Of a DNA stretch of 64,000 bases, positions 45,352 through 54,248 are shown one piece after another. Each line of letters starts with the position of its first letter. Positions within the stretch are counted from its first letter, which is position 1. The stretch spans positions 568,001-632,000 of the forward strand of contig NZ_CP029556.1 of assembly GCF_003293695.1 (NCBI RefSeq). Direction: 5' to 3'. The notes under the pieces are model-generated. The model had not been told where the DNA came from and did not search any database. It saw only the letters and a program-made list of their open reading frames with translations. A program made the translations under genes and the position numbers. Source of the stretch: Lysobacter oculi (lineage in GTDB: Bacteria; Pseudomonadota; Gammaproteobacteria; Xanthomonadales; Xanthomonadaceae).

Positions 45352-45371
45352 CCGCGGCGCGCTAGGCCGCC

Positions 45372-46112
45372 ATGCGCATCAGCAGCGAAGCCGCCTACGT
45401 CCTGCATGCGCGGGCCTGGCGCGAAACCAGCCTGCTGGTCGAAGTGCTCTGTGCCGATCATGGCCGCGTCGGGCTGGTCGCGCGCGGGGTTTCCACGCCC
45501 AAGCGCCATACCCTGCGCGCCGCATTGCAGCCACTGCAGTGCATCCGACTGGAAGCGATGCTGCGCGGCGAACTGGCGACGTTGCAATCCGCCGAAGCCA
45601 TCGATGTCGCCCCGCGCCTGTCCGGCGAGGCGGCACTGGCCGGCTTCTACCTCAACGAACTGACCTTGCGGCTGGCGCCGCGTCTTGACCCGCTGCCGGA
45701 ACTGCACGCCGCCTACGCACGCACGCGCCGTGCGCTGGATGCGGATGCGGCGGCGCTGGCATGGACGCTGCGGCGTTACGAACGCGATCTGCTGGAGGCA
45801 ATCGGTTTCGGCTTCGACTGGAACATGGATGGCGATGGCGCCGCGATCGACCCCGCCGCGCGTTACCGGCTGGATCCCGAACACGGTCCGCGCCGGTTGC
45901 TGCGTGATCGTGGCAGCGAGGAACGGAACCAGACCGCGACCGGCGCGGCCTTGCTGGCATTGGCTGCCGATCACGCGCCCGCGAGCCAGGACCTGCTGAG
46001 CCTGCGTCGCCCGATGCGCGGCCTTATCGCCCACCATCTGGGGGGTAGGCCGCTGAAATCGTGGGAGATGGCCGGGCAGCTGGCGAAGCTGAAAAGCCCC
46101 CCGCCGGGCTGA
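45372..46112 (+). CDS. recO: DNA repair protein RecO
   Basis: A 246-residue RecO with an N-terminal OB fold ([33 protein letters not shown]) and a helical C-terminal domain. The zinc cysteines seen in Gram-positive RecO are absent, as in E. coli. It works with RecR (17.5 kb) to load RecA on SSB-coated gaps. It is the last gene of the lepA-recO run and converges on the receiver-Hpt gene, six bases away. Confidence 0.93.
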   Translation: MRISSEAAYVLHARAWRETSLLVEVLCADHGRVGLVARGVSTPKRHTLRAALQPLQCIRLEAMLRGELATLQSAEAIDVAPRLSGEAALAGFYLNELTLRLAPRLDPLPELHAAYARTRRALDADAAALAWTLRRYERDLLEAIGFGFDWNMDGDGAAIDPAARYRLDPEHGPRRLLRDRGSEERNQTATGAALLALAADHAPASQDLLSLRRPMRGLIAHHLGGRPLKSWEMAGQLAKLKSPPPG

Positions 46113-46118
46113 GTGGTT

Positions 46119-46811
46119 TCAGCCGGGCGAGGGCGCCTGGCTGCCTTCCAGCAATGCCGCGACTTCCTGATCGAAAGCCTGCAGGGCGCTGCGGTCTTCC
46201 GGTGCGGCATGCAGCCGGTCCACGATGCCGCGCAGCCGCGCCGCCCCCACGAAGCCGCAGCTGGCCTTGAGCCTGTGCAGTTCGTCGCGGGCATCGGTCA
46301 CGCGGCCTGCTTCGAGCGCATCGATGATGGCGCGATGCTGCTTCGGAAGCTCCGTGCGGAACAGGCCGCGCAACGCATCCACGCTGGTGATGTGGCCGTT
46401 GAGCGCCCGCAGCGCGAGCGCATCATCCCAGTGCGTCGCGCCTTCGCCATCCAGTAGATGGCGGATCGCCGCCTGCCAGTCGCCCACCGACAGCGGCTTC
46501 GACACCACGGCATCGAAGCCGGCATCGCGCAGGGCATCCAGATCGACAGGCACGCGCGATGCGGTGTGCCCCAGCGCCGGTGGATGCGGTTTTCCGCAGG
46601 TCGTACGCAACTGTTCCAACAAGGCCGCGCCGCTGCCATCCGGCAGGCGGGCATCGATCAGCCAGGCGGCATAAAGGTGCCGCGAAGCCAGTGCCAGCGC
46701 CTCTCGCACGCTGGCGGCGCAATCGACATCGGCCGGCAGCGCACGTGCGCCCTCGGCCAGGAACAGCCGGCTCACGCGGTCATCCTCGACCAGCAGCAGG
46801 CGTGGATTCAT
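46119..46811 (-). CDS. Receiver-Hpt two-domain signalling protein (orphan)
   Basis: A 230-residue protein combining an N-terminal receiver domain (phosphoacceptor Asp53 in LIDARLPDGSG, conserved Lys105 in VSKPLSV, acidic pair Glu9-Asp10) and a C-terminal Hpt domain (His179 in LHRLKASCGF). There is no kinase or DNA-binding domain, so it could pass phosphate between a hybrid kinase and a separate regulator. The ATG at 46811 is preferred to 46826. No histidine kinase is near. It diverges from ydbH with 33 bases between starts. Confidence 0.85.
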   Translation of the reverse strand: MNPRLLLVEDDRVSRLFLAEGARALPADVDCAASVREALALASRHLYAAWLIDARLPDGSGAALLEQLRTTCGKPHPPALGHTASRVPVDLDALRDAGFDAVVSKPLSVGDWQAAIRHLLDGEGATHWDDALALRALNGHITSVDALRGLFRTELPKQHRAIIDALEAGRVTDARDELHRLKASCGFVGAARLRGIVDRLHAAPEDRSALQAFDQEVAALLEGSQAPSPG

Positions 46812-46844
46812 TCCACTCTCGCGCATCGTCCGTATCCTCCTTCC

Positions 46845-48884
46845 ATGGTGCCCCGCATCCTATCTCTCTGGCTGTTGTCGATGGCGGGGCTCGTCGCCTG
46901 CATGCCGGCGTGGGCGCGCACGGCGAATGCACGTATCGCGCGGGTGTCGACGCCGGTGGCCACGCTGGAAGGCGTCCGCGTGCGACTGGACTGGCCGGCG
47001 ACCGCCACGCAAGGCCAGCTGCGATTGCAGGCCGATGCGGTGCATGCGGCGGATCTCGGCTACCACTTCCGCCATCTCGACTGGCAGTGCCCGCTGCGGC
47101 GTGTTCCAAACAATGGCTGGTCCTGCGAAGGCGCGATCGCCGCGCCGGGTGTCGCGCCGATGAAGCTGGCCCTGCGTTTCGATGATGCCGCCACGCATGC
47201 GTCGCTGGCGCGGGGATCCTCAAGGCTGACACTGGATCGCCAAGCCTCGACGCCGGACCTCACCCGCATCGATCTGGTCGCGGTGCCGGTGCAATGGGCC
47301 GAGGCATTCGCCGCGCAGGCCTGGCAGGGCGGCCGCTTCACGCGCGGCCGGCTGGATGGGCAACTCGCCATCCACACACCGAAGGGCGCGCCGGTCGTGG
47401 TGCAGGGGCCGCTGGCGATCACTGGCGCCGCGTTGCAGTCGGACGATGGCGGTATCGTCGGCGAGAACCTGGATGCCCGCTTCGGCATCGATTACCGCAC
47501 GCGCCAAGGGACGTCACAGCTGGCGCTGGAGGGCAGTCTGGGCGGCGAACTGCTGTTCGGCGAGACCTATCTGGGACTGGCCGGCCAACCCGCGCGGCTG
47601 GCATTGCACGGGACCAAGGCCCCTGGCAGCGGATGGCGCTTCGACAGGATCGATTGGCGCGATGGCGACACCCTGCACGCACGGGGCAGCGCCGCGTTCA
47701 ACGCGGATGCCGGCCTGTCCGCGTTGGATCTCGCGCTCGACAGCCGCAACGCCGCCGGCCTGCGCGACCGTTACCTGAGCGCGGCGCTCGGCAAGTTCGG
47801 CATGGCCGATGCCGAAATCTCCGGCGCGTGGGAGGGCACGCTGCGCTACGGCGATGGCCGCCTGCAGCGCGTCGATGCCTCGCTGCACGGACTCAACCTG
47901 ATCGACCCGCGCGACCGCTTCGCGCTGCGCGGGCTGTCCGGCACGCTGGCGTTCTCCGGGGGGGCGCCGGTCGATTCGCAGCTGCAGTGGCGGCAGGCGC
48001 GCATGTACGGGCTGGATTTCGGCGAGACCACGCTGCCGTTCCGCAGTGGAGACGGCGTGCTGGCCCTGCAGCGCACGGCGCAGGTGCCGCTGTTTGGCGG
48101 CCGCATGGACATCCACGACCTGCGCATCGTGCCGCCGCGCGAGGGTGCGGGCCTGCAGATGGACTTCGGACTGGAACTGGACAACGTGGACCTGGGAGCG
48201 ATGGCCAAGGCGTTCGGGCTGCCGGAGTTCCGTGGCGAGTTGAACGGCGAGATCCCGCACGCCCGCTACGCCGACGACATGCTGACCTTCGACGGCGGCC
48301 TGAGCATGGGCATCTTCGATGGCGCGATGCAGGTCACCAACCTGGCGATGGAACGGCCCTTCGGCACCGCGCCCACGTTGAGTGCGGACATCGACTTCAA
48401 CGATCTCGACCTGCTTCGCCTGACCGAGGTGTTCGACTTCGGCAGTATCACCGGCAAGCTCGACGGCCACATCCACCAGTTGCGCCTGGTCGACTGGACG
48501 CCGGTGCGTTTCGACGCTGCGCTGTACACCGAACGCAAGCCGGGCGTGCGCCAGCGGATCAGCCAGCGCGCGGTGCAGAACATCTCCAGCGTGGGCGATG
48601 CCAGCTTCGTCGGCAGCCTGCAGGGCCAGCTGATCGGGCTGTTCGACGACTTCGGCTACAGTCGGCTCGGCATCCGTTGCCAACTGAACAACACGGTCTG
48701 CCTGATGGGGGGCATCAGCGACATGAACACCCCGCGTTCAGATTCGTCCGGTTTTACTATCGTCGAAGGGTCCGGCCTGCCGCGCCTGACCGTCATCGGC
48801 CACAACCGCCTCGTGGATTGGCCCACGCTGGTGGAGCGGTTGAAGGCGGTCGGCCAGGGCGAGGTCAAGCCGGTCATCGAATAG
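46845..48884 (+). CDS. ydbH: YdbH-family AsmA-like intermembrane phospholipid transport protein
   Basis: A 679-residue exported protein with an N-terminal signal anchor (about 3-24), then repeated beta-strand segments without obvious catalytic motifs. The C-terminal part (FDGGLSMGIFDGAMQVTNLAMERPFG, FDFGSITGKLDGHIHQLRLVDW, VRQRISQRAVQNISSVG) matches the conserved DctA-YdbH region. In E. coli YdbH, TamB and YhdP redundantly carry phospholipids to the outer membrane. It is shorter than E. coli YdbH (about 880). A YdbL-type gene follows 15 bases later. No ribosome site precedes the ATG. Confidence 0.8.
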   Translation: MVPRILSLWLLSMAGLVACMPAWARTANARIARVSTPVATLEGVRVRLDWPATATQGQLRLQADAVHAADLGYHFRHLDWQCPLRRVPNNGWSCEGAIAAPGVAPMKLALRFDDAATHASLARGSSRLTLDRQASTPDLTRIDLVAVPVQWAEAFAAQAWQGGRFTRGRLDGQLAIHTPKGAPVVVQGPLAITGAALQSDDGGIVGENLDARFGIDYRTRQGTSQLALEGSLGGELLFGETYLGLAGQPARLALHGTKAPGSGWRFDRIDWRDGDTLHARGSAAFNADAGLSALDLALDSRNAAGLRDRYLSAALGKFGMADAEISGAWEGTLRYGDGRLQRVDASLHGLNLIDPRDRFALRGLSGTLAFSGGAPVDSQLQWRQARMYGLDFGETTLPFRSGDGVLALQRTAQVPLFGGRMDIHDLRIVPPREGAGLQMDFGLELDNVDLGAMAKAFGLPEFRGELNGEIPHARYADDMLTFDGGLSMGIFDGAMQVTNLAMERPFGTAPTLSADIDFNDLDLLRLTEVFDFGSITGKLDGHIHQLRLVDWTPVRFDAALYTERKPGVRQRISQRAVQNISSVGDASFVGSLQGQLIGLFDDFGYSRLGIRCQLNNTVCLMGGISDMNTPRSDSSGFTIVEGSGLPRLTVIGHNRLVDWPTLVERLKAVGQGEVKPVIE

Positions 48885-48899
48885 CCACAGGAGAGCAGC

Positions 48900-49505
48900 A
48901 TGGCGATCAAACACTGGATGCCGGTCCCCGCCGCGATCGCGCTGGCGGCCTGCGTCACCATCAATGTGTATTTCCCGGCCGCCGAGGCCAAGGAAGCGGC
49001 GAAGGAATTCGTCGACAGGGTCATCGGCGAAGACGGCAAGCCCGTGCAGCAGAAGCCGGCAGACAAGCCCGGCAGTGGCGGCATGGCGATGCTGGAGCGT
49101 CGCGTCGATCTGTGGTCGCTGGTGGGCGTGGGCAGCGCGTATGCACAGTCGCGGCCCGACATCACCATCAACACGCCTTCGATCCGCGCGATCCAGTCGA
49201 AGATGGAACAACGCTTCGACGAAAGCCTGCGTGCGGGTTTCGATGCCGGCGCGCTCGGCTTCACCGCTGACGGCCTGGTGACCGTGCGCGATGCGGCCAA
49301 GCTGCCGCTGAAGGATCGCGTCGCCATCAACACCGCCGTGGCCGACGACAACCGCGACCGCAAGGCGCTGTATCGCGAAGTGGCCGTGGCCAATGGCCAC
49401 CCCGAGTGGGAAGGGCAGATCCGTGAAGTGTTTGCCCGGCAGTGGGTGGACAGCGCGCGGAGCGGCTGGTGGTACCAGTCCGGCGGCGCCTGGAAGCAGA
49501 AGTAA
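48900..49505 (+). CDS. ydbL: YdbL/DUF1318 family lipoprotein
   Basis: A 201-residue protein whose first 18 residues form a lipoprotein signal with lipobox LAAC (Cys18), followed by VTINVYFPAAEA. The C-terminal DUF1318 part (about 118-190) includes LKDRVAINTAVADDNRDRKALYREVA, like E. coli YdbL. A linker rich in Lys/Pro/Gly and a second hydrophobic patch (SLVGVGSAYAQ) lie between. In E. coli the lipoprotein of this system is the separate YnbE; no separate ynbE is seen here. GGAGAG precedes the ATG. Confidence 0.82.
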   Translation: MAIKHWMPVPAAIALAACVTINVYFPAAEAKEAAKEFVDRVIGEDGKPVQQKPADKPGSGGMAMLERRVDLWSLVGVGSAYAQSRPDITINTPSIRAIQSKMEQRFDESLRAGFDAGALGFTADGLVTVRDAAKLPLKDRVAINTAVADDNRDRKALYREVAVANGHPEWEGQIREVFARQWVDSARSGWWYQSGGAWKQK

Positions 49506-49535
49506 CCCGCTCAACCGCAACAAGAGGATTCCCCC

Positions 49536-49898
49536 ATGATGTTTCGCAATCTCGCGGGCGCGGCTGCGCTCTCCTTCGCCATGCTCGCCGTCAGCACGCC
49601 GGCCCATGCCGCGCCGCTCGGTCAGCAGGCCAGCCAGTGCTTCGTGCTCTACAAGATGGCCGCGGCGTCACCCGCCAACGCCGCGCACAAGGGCGACCTG
49701 CAGAAGCTGGGTGCGTTGATGTCGCGGACCATGCAGGACGAAAAGGTTTCGCAGAAGCAGTTCGACGGCTGGGCCGGTGCCTTCATGCAGCGCATCGGCG
49801 CCAAGGACAAGATCAACGTGGCCGTGCTCGCCAAGGAGCGCGATACCTGCAACACCTTCGCCAAGTCGCGCTACCAGTTCTATGCGGCAAGGAAGTAG
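49536..49898 (+). CDS. Small secreted protein of unknown function
   Basis: A 120-residue protein with a clear signal peptide (about 1-25, ending AHA). The mature part is small, basic and probably helical, with two cysteines (Cys35 and Cys105) that could form a disulfide. I recognise no family. It starts with AAGAGGA upstream, 30 bases after the ydbL stop, so it may be co-transcribed with ydbH-ydbL, and a terminator follows. A link to envelope lipid transport is therefore possible but unproven. Confidence 0.75.
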   Translation: MMFRNLAGAAALSFAMLAVSTPAHAAPLGQQASQCFVLYKMAAASPANAAHKGDLQKLGALMSRTMQDEKVSQKQFDGWAGAFMQRIGAKDKINVAVLAKERDTCNTFAKSRYQFYAARK

Positions 49899-49922
49899 GC
49901 CGCGCACGGCGGGGCGTGGGCG

Positions 49923-49958
49923 GAAGGGGCGTGCGAAAATGGCCGCCCCTTCGTTTTT
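49923..49958 (+). terminator. Rho-independent terminator after the ydbH-ydbL unit
   Basis: GAAGGGGCG (49923-49931) pairs with CGCCCCTTC (49944-49952) across a 12-base loop and is followed by GTTTTT. It ends ten bases before the rlmD start. Confidence 0.7.
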
Positions 49959-49967
49959 GAGTACGCC

Positions 49968-51299
49968 GTGGCGCGCATCGACCAGACGCCTTTCCAGGCC
50001 CGCATCCTCGACCTGAGCCACGACGGCCGCGGTGTCGCCCGCCGCGAGGGCGGTGCCCATGACGGCAAGACCGTATTCGTGTCCGGCGCGTTGCCGGGCG
50101 AAACGGTGATGGCCCAGCAGACCGCGCGCTCGCGCAGTTTCGACGAAGCCAAGACCTTGGAGGTGCTGGAAGCCTCGGCGGATCGCGTCGAGCCGCGCTG
50201 CCCGCATTTCGGCACCTGCGGTGGCTGCGTGTTGCAGCATCTGGCCGAAGACAAGCAGATCCACGCCAAGGAACGCGTGCTGGTCGAGAACCTGGAACGC
50301 ATCGGCCATGTATCGGCGGGCGCGATGCTGCCGCCGCTGGTGGATGCAGCCTGGGGCTATCGACGCAAGGGACGTTTCTCGGTGCGTCGCGTCGAGAAGA
50401 AGGACAAGACGCTGGTCGGTTTCCGCGAGCAGGATCCGCGCTTCGTCGCCGACCTGCGCGAATGCCACACGGTGGTGCCGGAAATCGGCTTCAAGATTTC
50501 CGCGCTCTCCGCGCTGGTCGATTCGATGGATGCGCGTCGCGTGCTGCCGCAGATCGAATTCATCGCGGGCGACGAGGCGCGTGCGCTGGTCTTCCGCCAC
50601 CTTGAACCGCTGTCCGAAGGCGACAAGGACAAGCTGCGTGCGTTCGGCGTCAAACACGGCTTCGCCATCTACCTGCAGCCCAAGGGCCTCGACTCGGTGC
50701 ATGTGCTCGACAACGCCGAGCCGCCGAAGCTCTCCTTCGCGCTCAAGCCTTGGCAGGTGGAACTGCTGTTCCGCCCGCTGGATTTCATCCAGGTCAACGG
50801 CGGCCTCAACGAGAAGATGATCACGCGCACGCTGGAACTGCTCGATGTGCAGCCGGACGAACGCGTGCTCGACCTGTTCTGCGGCCTTGGCAACTTCACC
50901 CTGCCGCTGTCGCGCGTGGCGCGCGAAGTGGTGGGCGTGGAAGGCGATGCCGGACTGGTCGCCCGTGCGCGCCTCAACGCCGAACACAACGGCATCGGCA
51001 ACGCCAAGTTCCATATGGCCGATCTCGCCACCGATCTGCGCGGTGAGCCATGGATGCGCGAAGGCTTCGACAAGCTGCTGCTGGACCCGGCCCGCGCCGG
51101 TGCGCTGGAAGTGCTGAAGCAACTGCCGCTGGAAGGCATCAAGCGCATCGTCTACGTCAGCTGCCACCCCGGCTCGCTGGCGCGCGATGCCGGCTATCTG
51201 GTCAACGAGCGCGGCTGGAAACTCACGCAGGCGGGTGTGATGGACATGTTCCCGCATACCGCGCACGTCGAGTCCATCGCCGTGTTCGAGAGGCCGTGA
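49968..51299 (+). CDS. rlmD: 23S rRNA (uracil-1939-C5)-methyltransferase RlmD
   Basis: A 443-residue TRAM-domain methyltransferase. The N-terminal TRAM domain (about 5-60) precedes an iron-sulfur cluster site (Cys78, Cys84, Cys87 and Cys166). The SAM domain has VLDLFCGLGNFTLPLS. The catalytic Cys399 is in YVSCHPGSLARD, with the general LLDPARAGA motif. It makes m5U1939 in 23S rRNA. Translation starts at GTG. The CYTH gene follows after two bases. Confidence 0.96.
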   Translation: MARIDQTPFQARILDLSHDGRGVARREGGAHDGKTVFVSGALPGETVMAQQTARSRSFDEAKTLEVLEASADRVEPRCPHFGTCGGCVLQHLAEDKQIHAKERVLVENLERIGHVSAGAMLPPLVDAAWGYRRKGRFSVRRVEKKDKTLVGFREQDPRFVADLRECHTVVPEIGFKISALSALVDSMDARRVLPQIEFIAGDEARALVFRHLEPLSEGDKDKLRAFGVKHGFAIYLQPKGLDSVHVLDNAEPPKLSFALKPWQVELLFRPLDFIQVNGGLNEKMITRTLELLDVQPDERVLDLFCGLGNFTLPLSRVAREVVGVEGDAGLVARARLNAEHNGIGNAKFHMADLATDLRGEPWMREGFDKLLLDPARAGALEVLKQLPLEGIKRIVYVSCHPGSLARDAGYLVNERGWKLTQAGVMDMFPHTAHVESIAVFERP

Positions 51300-51301
51300 C
51301 C

Positions 51302-51829
51302 ATGGGCGTCGAGATCGAACGCAAGTTCCTGCTCGCCAACGACGAATGGCGCTCCGCCGCGCACGCGGTGATCGAGATGGCGCAGGGCTACCTCAACGAT
51401 GCCGAGGCGGTGACGCTCGGCCGCCAGAACACCTCGGTGCGCGTGCGGCTGGAAGGCGACGAGGCGCGGCTCAACATCAAGTCGCGCGAACTGGGCGCCT
51501 CGCGGCAGGAGTTCGACTACGTGATTCCGGTTGATGACGCGCGGGCGCTGCTGGCGCTGTGCGTGGGCGCGCGCGTCCACAAGCGCCGGCACCTGGTGAA
51601 CGTGGGCGCACACCTGTGGGAGATCGACGAATTCCTCGGCGACAACGCCGGGCTGGTCGTCGCCGAGGTCGAGCTGGATGCCGAAGACGAGGCCATCGAC
51701 ATGCCCGCCTGGGCTGGCCCGGAGGTGACCCATCTGCCGCGCTACTACAACCTCAATCTCGCCGCGCGCCCATTCGCCGAATGGCATGAAGACGAGCGCG
51801 CGGGACTCGATGCCCTTGCAAGCGGCTGA
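51302..51829 (+). CDS. CYTH domain protein (probable inorganic triphosphatase)
   Basis: A 175-residue CYTH protein beginning with the signature EIERKFL (residues 4-10). Alternating charged strands such as SVRVRLEGDEARLNIKSREL and VAEVELDAEDEAI complete the triphosphate tunnel. Short stand-alone members like NeuTTM hydrolyse tripolyphosphate; adenylate cyclase or thiamine triphosphatase activity is less likely. It starts two bases after rlmD and is probably translated with it. Confidence 0.88.
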   Translation: MGVEIERKFLLANDEWRSAAHAVIEMAQGYLNDAEAVTLGRQNTSVRVRLEGDEARLNIKSRELGASRQEFDYVIPVDDARALLALCVGARVHKRRHLVNVGAHLWEIDEFLGDNAGLVVAEVELDAEDEAIDMPAWAGPEVTHLPRYYNLNLAARPFAEWHEDERAGLDALASG

Positions 51830-51849
51830 TCCGGCCGCATCTTGATGGC

Positions 51850-52551
51850 ATGAACACGAAGCCCATGCGCATCGACATCTGGTCCGATCTGGTCTGCCCC
51901 TGGTGCTGGATCGGCAAACACCGCCTGCAGGCCGCGCTCGAAGGCATGGGCCCGGTCGACATCCACTGGCATCCCTACCAGCTGGATCCCGACGCCGATG
52001 CCACGCCGGTGCCGTTGCGCGAGGCCTACGCGAAGAAATTCGGCAGCGCCGAGCGCACCGAAGAGATCCTGTCGCAGACGCAATCCACCGCGAATGCCGA
52101 AGGCCTGCCGATGGATTTCAGTCGCGGGCAGGTGCGGGTCTCGACCTTCGACGCGCATCGCCTGCTGTGGCTGGCCGCACGCGAGGGGGATGCCGGGAAG
52201 GTGGGCGAAGCGCTGTTCCGTGCGCATTTCGCAGAAGGCCGCAACCTGGCCGATCCGGATGTGCTGGCCGATGCCGGTGCCGCCGGAGGCCTGCCGCGTG
52301 AGCGCGTCATCGCCATGCTGGACGGCGACGAAGGCAAGGCCGAAACACGCGCCGGCATCGTGCAGGCGCAGGCCATCGGCATCCGCGCGGTGCCGACCTT
52401 CGTCATCGACGGCCAACTCGCCGTACAGGGCGCGCAACCGCCCGAGGCGCTGCGTTCGGCGTTCGCGCAACGCGGGCATCTGCCTGCCGCGCCTTCACAG
52501 AATGATGTGGGCGAGGACGGCGCCTGCGGCCCCGACGGCTGCGCGGTCTGA
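51850..52551 (+). CDS. FrnE-like DsbA family oxidoreductase with C-terminal CX4C
   Basis: A 233-residue cytoplasmic DsbA-family protein (no signal peptide). The active site is CPWC (Cys16-Cys19) and the cis-Pro loop is VPTFVIDG. The C-terminus carries a second pair, Cys226-x4-Cys231 (CGPDGC). Deinococcus FrnE, a cytoplasmic disulfide oxidoreductase, has the same combination of CxxC and C-terminal CX4C. The role is thiol homeostasis under oxidative stress or an isomerase-like function. It lies 20 bases after the CYTH gene. Confidence 0.86.
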   Translation: MNTKPMRIDIWSDLVCPWCWIGKHRLQAALEGMGPVDIHWHPYQLDPDADATPVPLREAYAKKFGSAERTEEILSQTQSTANAEGLPMDFSRGQVRVSTFDAHRLLWLAAREGDAGKVGEALFRAHFAEGRNLADPDVLADAGAAGGLPRERVIAMLDGDEGKAETRAGIVQAQAIGIRAVPTFVIDGQLAVQGAQPPEALRSAFAQRGHLPAAPSQNDVGEDGACGPDGCAV

Positions 52552-52639
52552 ACACGCGGGGGCGTTGACGCGCAGCATCGTGCGCCATCGGCGACAATGA
52601 CCGCAGCGCCGGATTCCGCCGGCCCACGACGGAGTTTCC

Positions 52640-53692
52640 ATGCTGGTCATCGGCATCCACGGCACCGAACTGAGCGCACGCGAGCGCGAATGGCTGCAGC
52701 ACGATGCCTGCGCCGGCGTGATCCTGTTCGCGCGCAACTTCGCGTCGAAGGCGCAGGTCGCCGAGTTGTCGAGATCCGTCCGTGAAGCCGCGCGCTTCCC
52801 GCAGCTGATCTGCGTGGACCAGGAAGGCGGTCGCGTGCAGCGCTTCCGCGAAGGATTCAGCGCATTGCCGCCGCTGGAAGGTTTCGATGCGCTCTACGCA
52901 CAGGACCGCGCCGCCGCGCTCGACTTGGCCCGCGAACACGCCTGGCTGATGGCCAGCGAAATCCGCGCGACCGGCGTGGACCTGAGCTTCGCGCCGGTGG
53001 TGGACCTGGGCCGCGGCAACCGCGCCATCGGCAACCGCGCTTTTTCCGCCGATCCGGCCATCGTCGCCGACTTCACCCGCGCCTATGTCGAAGGCATGCA
53101 CGACGCCGGCATGGGCGCGACGCTCAAACACTTTCCCGGCCACGGCTCGGTGCTGGAAGACACCCATTTCGATGAGGCGGTGGACAACCGCACGCTCGAT
53201 GAAATCCGCGCGCTCGATCTGGTGCCGTTCGAAGCCGGCATCGATGCCGGTGCCGACGCGGTGATGATGGCGCACGTGGTGTATCCGCAGGTCGCGCCGG
53301 AACCGGCCGGTTATTCGAAGCGGTGGATCGAGGACATCCTGCGCGAGGAAATGGATTTCCGCGGCGTGGTGTTCAGTGACGACATCGGCATGGCCGCCGC
53401 GACCTCCGCCGGCGGCGTGAAGTCGCGCATCGACGCGCATCTGGATGCCGGCTGCGACGTGGTGCTGGTCTGCCATCCGGACCTGGTGCCGGACGCATTG
53501 GCCGCGGTCGAGGATCGCGACCTCAACACGCTGGCGCTCACCGGCCTGATCGGTCGCGGGCCGATGGGTTGGGATGCATTGCTGGCGGACAGCCGCTACG
53601 AAAACGCGCAAAAACAGCTGGCCGATCGACTTGGCGGCATCGACACCCGCACCGGCCATTCCGGTGCTTACGACGTGGGGAACATCGCATGA
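52640..53692 (+). CDS. nagZ: Beta-N-acetylhexosaminidase NagZ
   Basis: A 350-residue family 3 glycosidase. It has VDQEGGRVQRF, the substrate and His/Asp motif KHFPGHGSVLEDTH, and the nucleophile Asp in FSDDIGM. It removes N-acetylglucosamine from anhydro-muropeptides in the cytoplasm for cell-wall recycling and influences AmpC induction. The start has GGAG upstream. The stop overlaps the hpt start by four bases. The nagZ-hpt-MTI phosphorylase order matches Pseudomonas and other gammaproteobacteria. Confidence 0.96.
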   Translation: MLVIGIHGTELSAREREWLQHDACAGVILFARNFASKAQVAELSRSVREAARFPQLICVDQEGGRVQRFREGFSALPPLEGFDALYAQDRAAALDLAREHAWLMASEIRATGVDLSFAPVVDLGRGNRAIGNRAFSADPAIVADFTRAYVEGMHDAGMGATLKHFPGHGSVLEDTHFDEAVDNRTLDEIRALDLVPFEAGIDAGADAVMMAHVVYPQVAPEPAGYSKRWIEDILREEMDFRGVVFSDDIGMAAATSAGGVKSRIDAHLDAGCDVVLVCHPDLVPDALAAVEDRDLNTLALTGLIGRGPMGWDALLADSRYENAQKQLADRLGGIDTRTGHSGAYDVGNIA

Positions 53693-54246
53693 CACCCAGC
53701 CTTTCCGCCGCACTGGTGGACGCCGACATCATCCACGACCGCGAGACCATCCGCGCCGCCATCGAAGCCATGGCCGACGCCATCCGCGCCGATTACGACA
53801 ACGGCCTGCCGCCGCCGCTCTACGTCACCGTGATGAACGGCGGCATGCCTTTTGCCAGCGATCTGGCGATGGCGCTCGGCGCGCGCGGGCTGGACCTTGA
53901 ATTCGATTACCTGCACGCCACGCGTTATCGCGGCCAGACCAGCGGCTCCAGACTGGCGTGGCTGCATCGCCCGGCCACTTCGATGCGCGGACGCCGCCTG
54001 CTGCTGGCCGACGACATCCTCGACGAAGGCCACACCATGCTCGCGGTCAAGCGCTGGTGCGAGGACCAGGGCGCCGAGGACGTGCGCATCGCGGTGCTGG
54101 CGGTGAAGCTGCACGACCGGTGCGTGGACGGCATCTGCGCCGACTACATCGGACTGGAAGTGCCGGACCGTTACGTCTTCGGCTACGGCATGGACTACCA
54201 CGAGCAGGGCCGCAACCTGCCGGCCATCTACGCGCTGAAGGAATGA
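53689..54246 (+). CDS. hpt: Hypoxanthine-guanine phosphoribosyltransferase
   Basis: A 185-residue type I phosphoribosyltransferase. The PRPP motif is LLLADDILDEGHTM, and YVTVMNGGMPFASDLAMAL is the early pyrophosphate loop. It converts hypoxanthine (and guanine) to IMP (GMP). It overlaps the nagZ stop and is followed two bases later by the MTI phosphorylase gene, whose product releases hypoxanthine. The two steps therefore form a logical salvage pair. Confidence 0.92.
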   Translation: MTPSLSAALVDADIIHDRETIRAAIEAMADAIRADYDNGLPPPLYVTVMNGGMPFASDLAMALGARGLDLEFDYLHATRYRGQTSGSRLAWLHRPATSMRGRRLLLADDILDEGHTMLAVKRWCEDQGAEDVRIAVLAVKLHDRCVDGICADYIGLEVPDRYVFGYGMDYHEQGRNLPAIYALKE

Positions 54247-54248
54247 AC

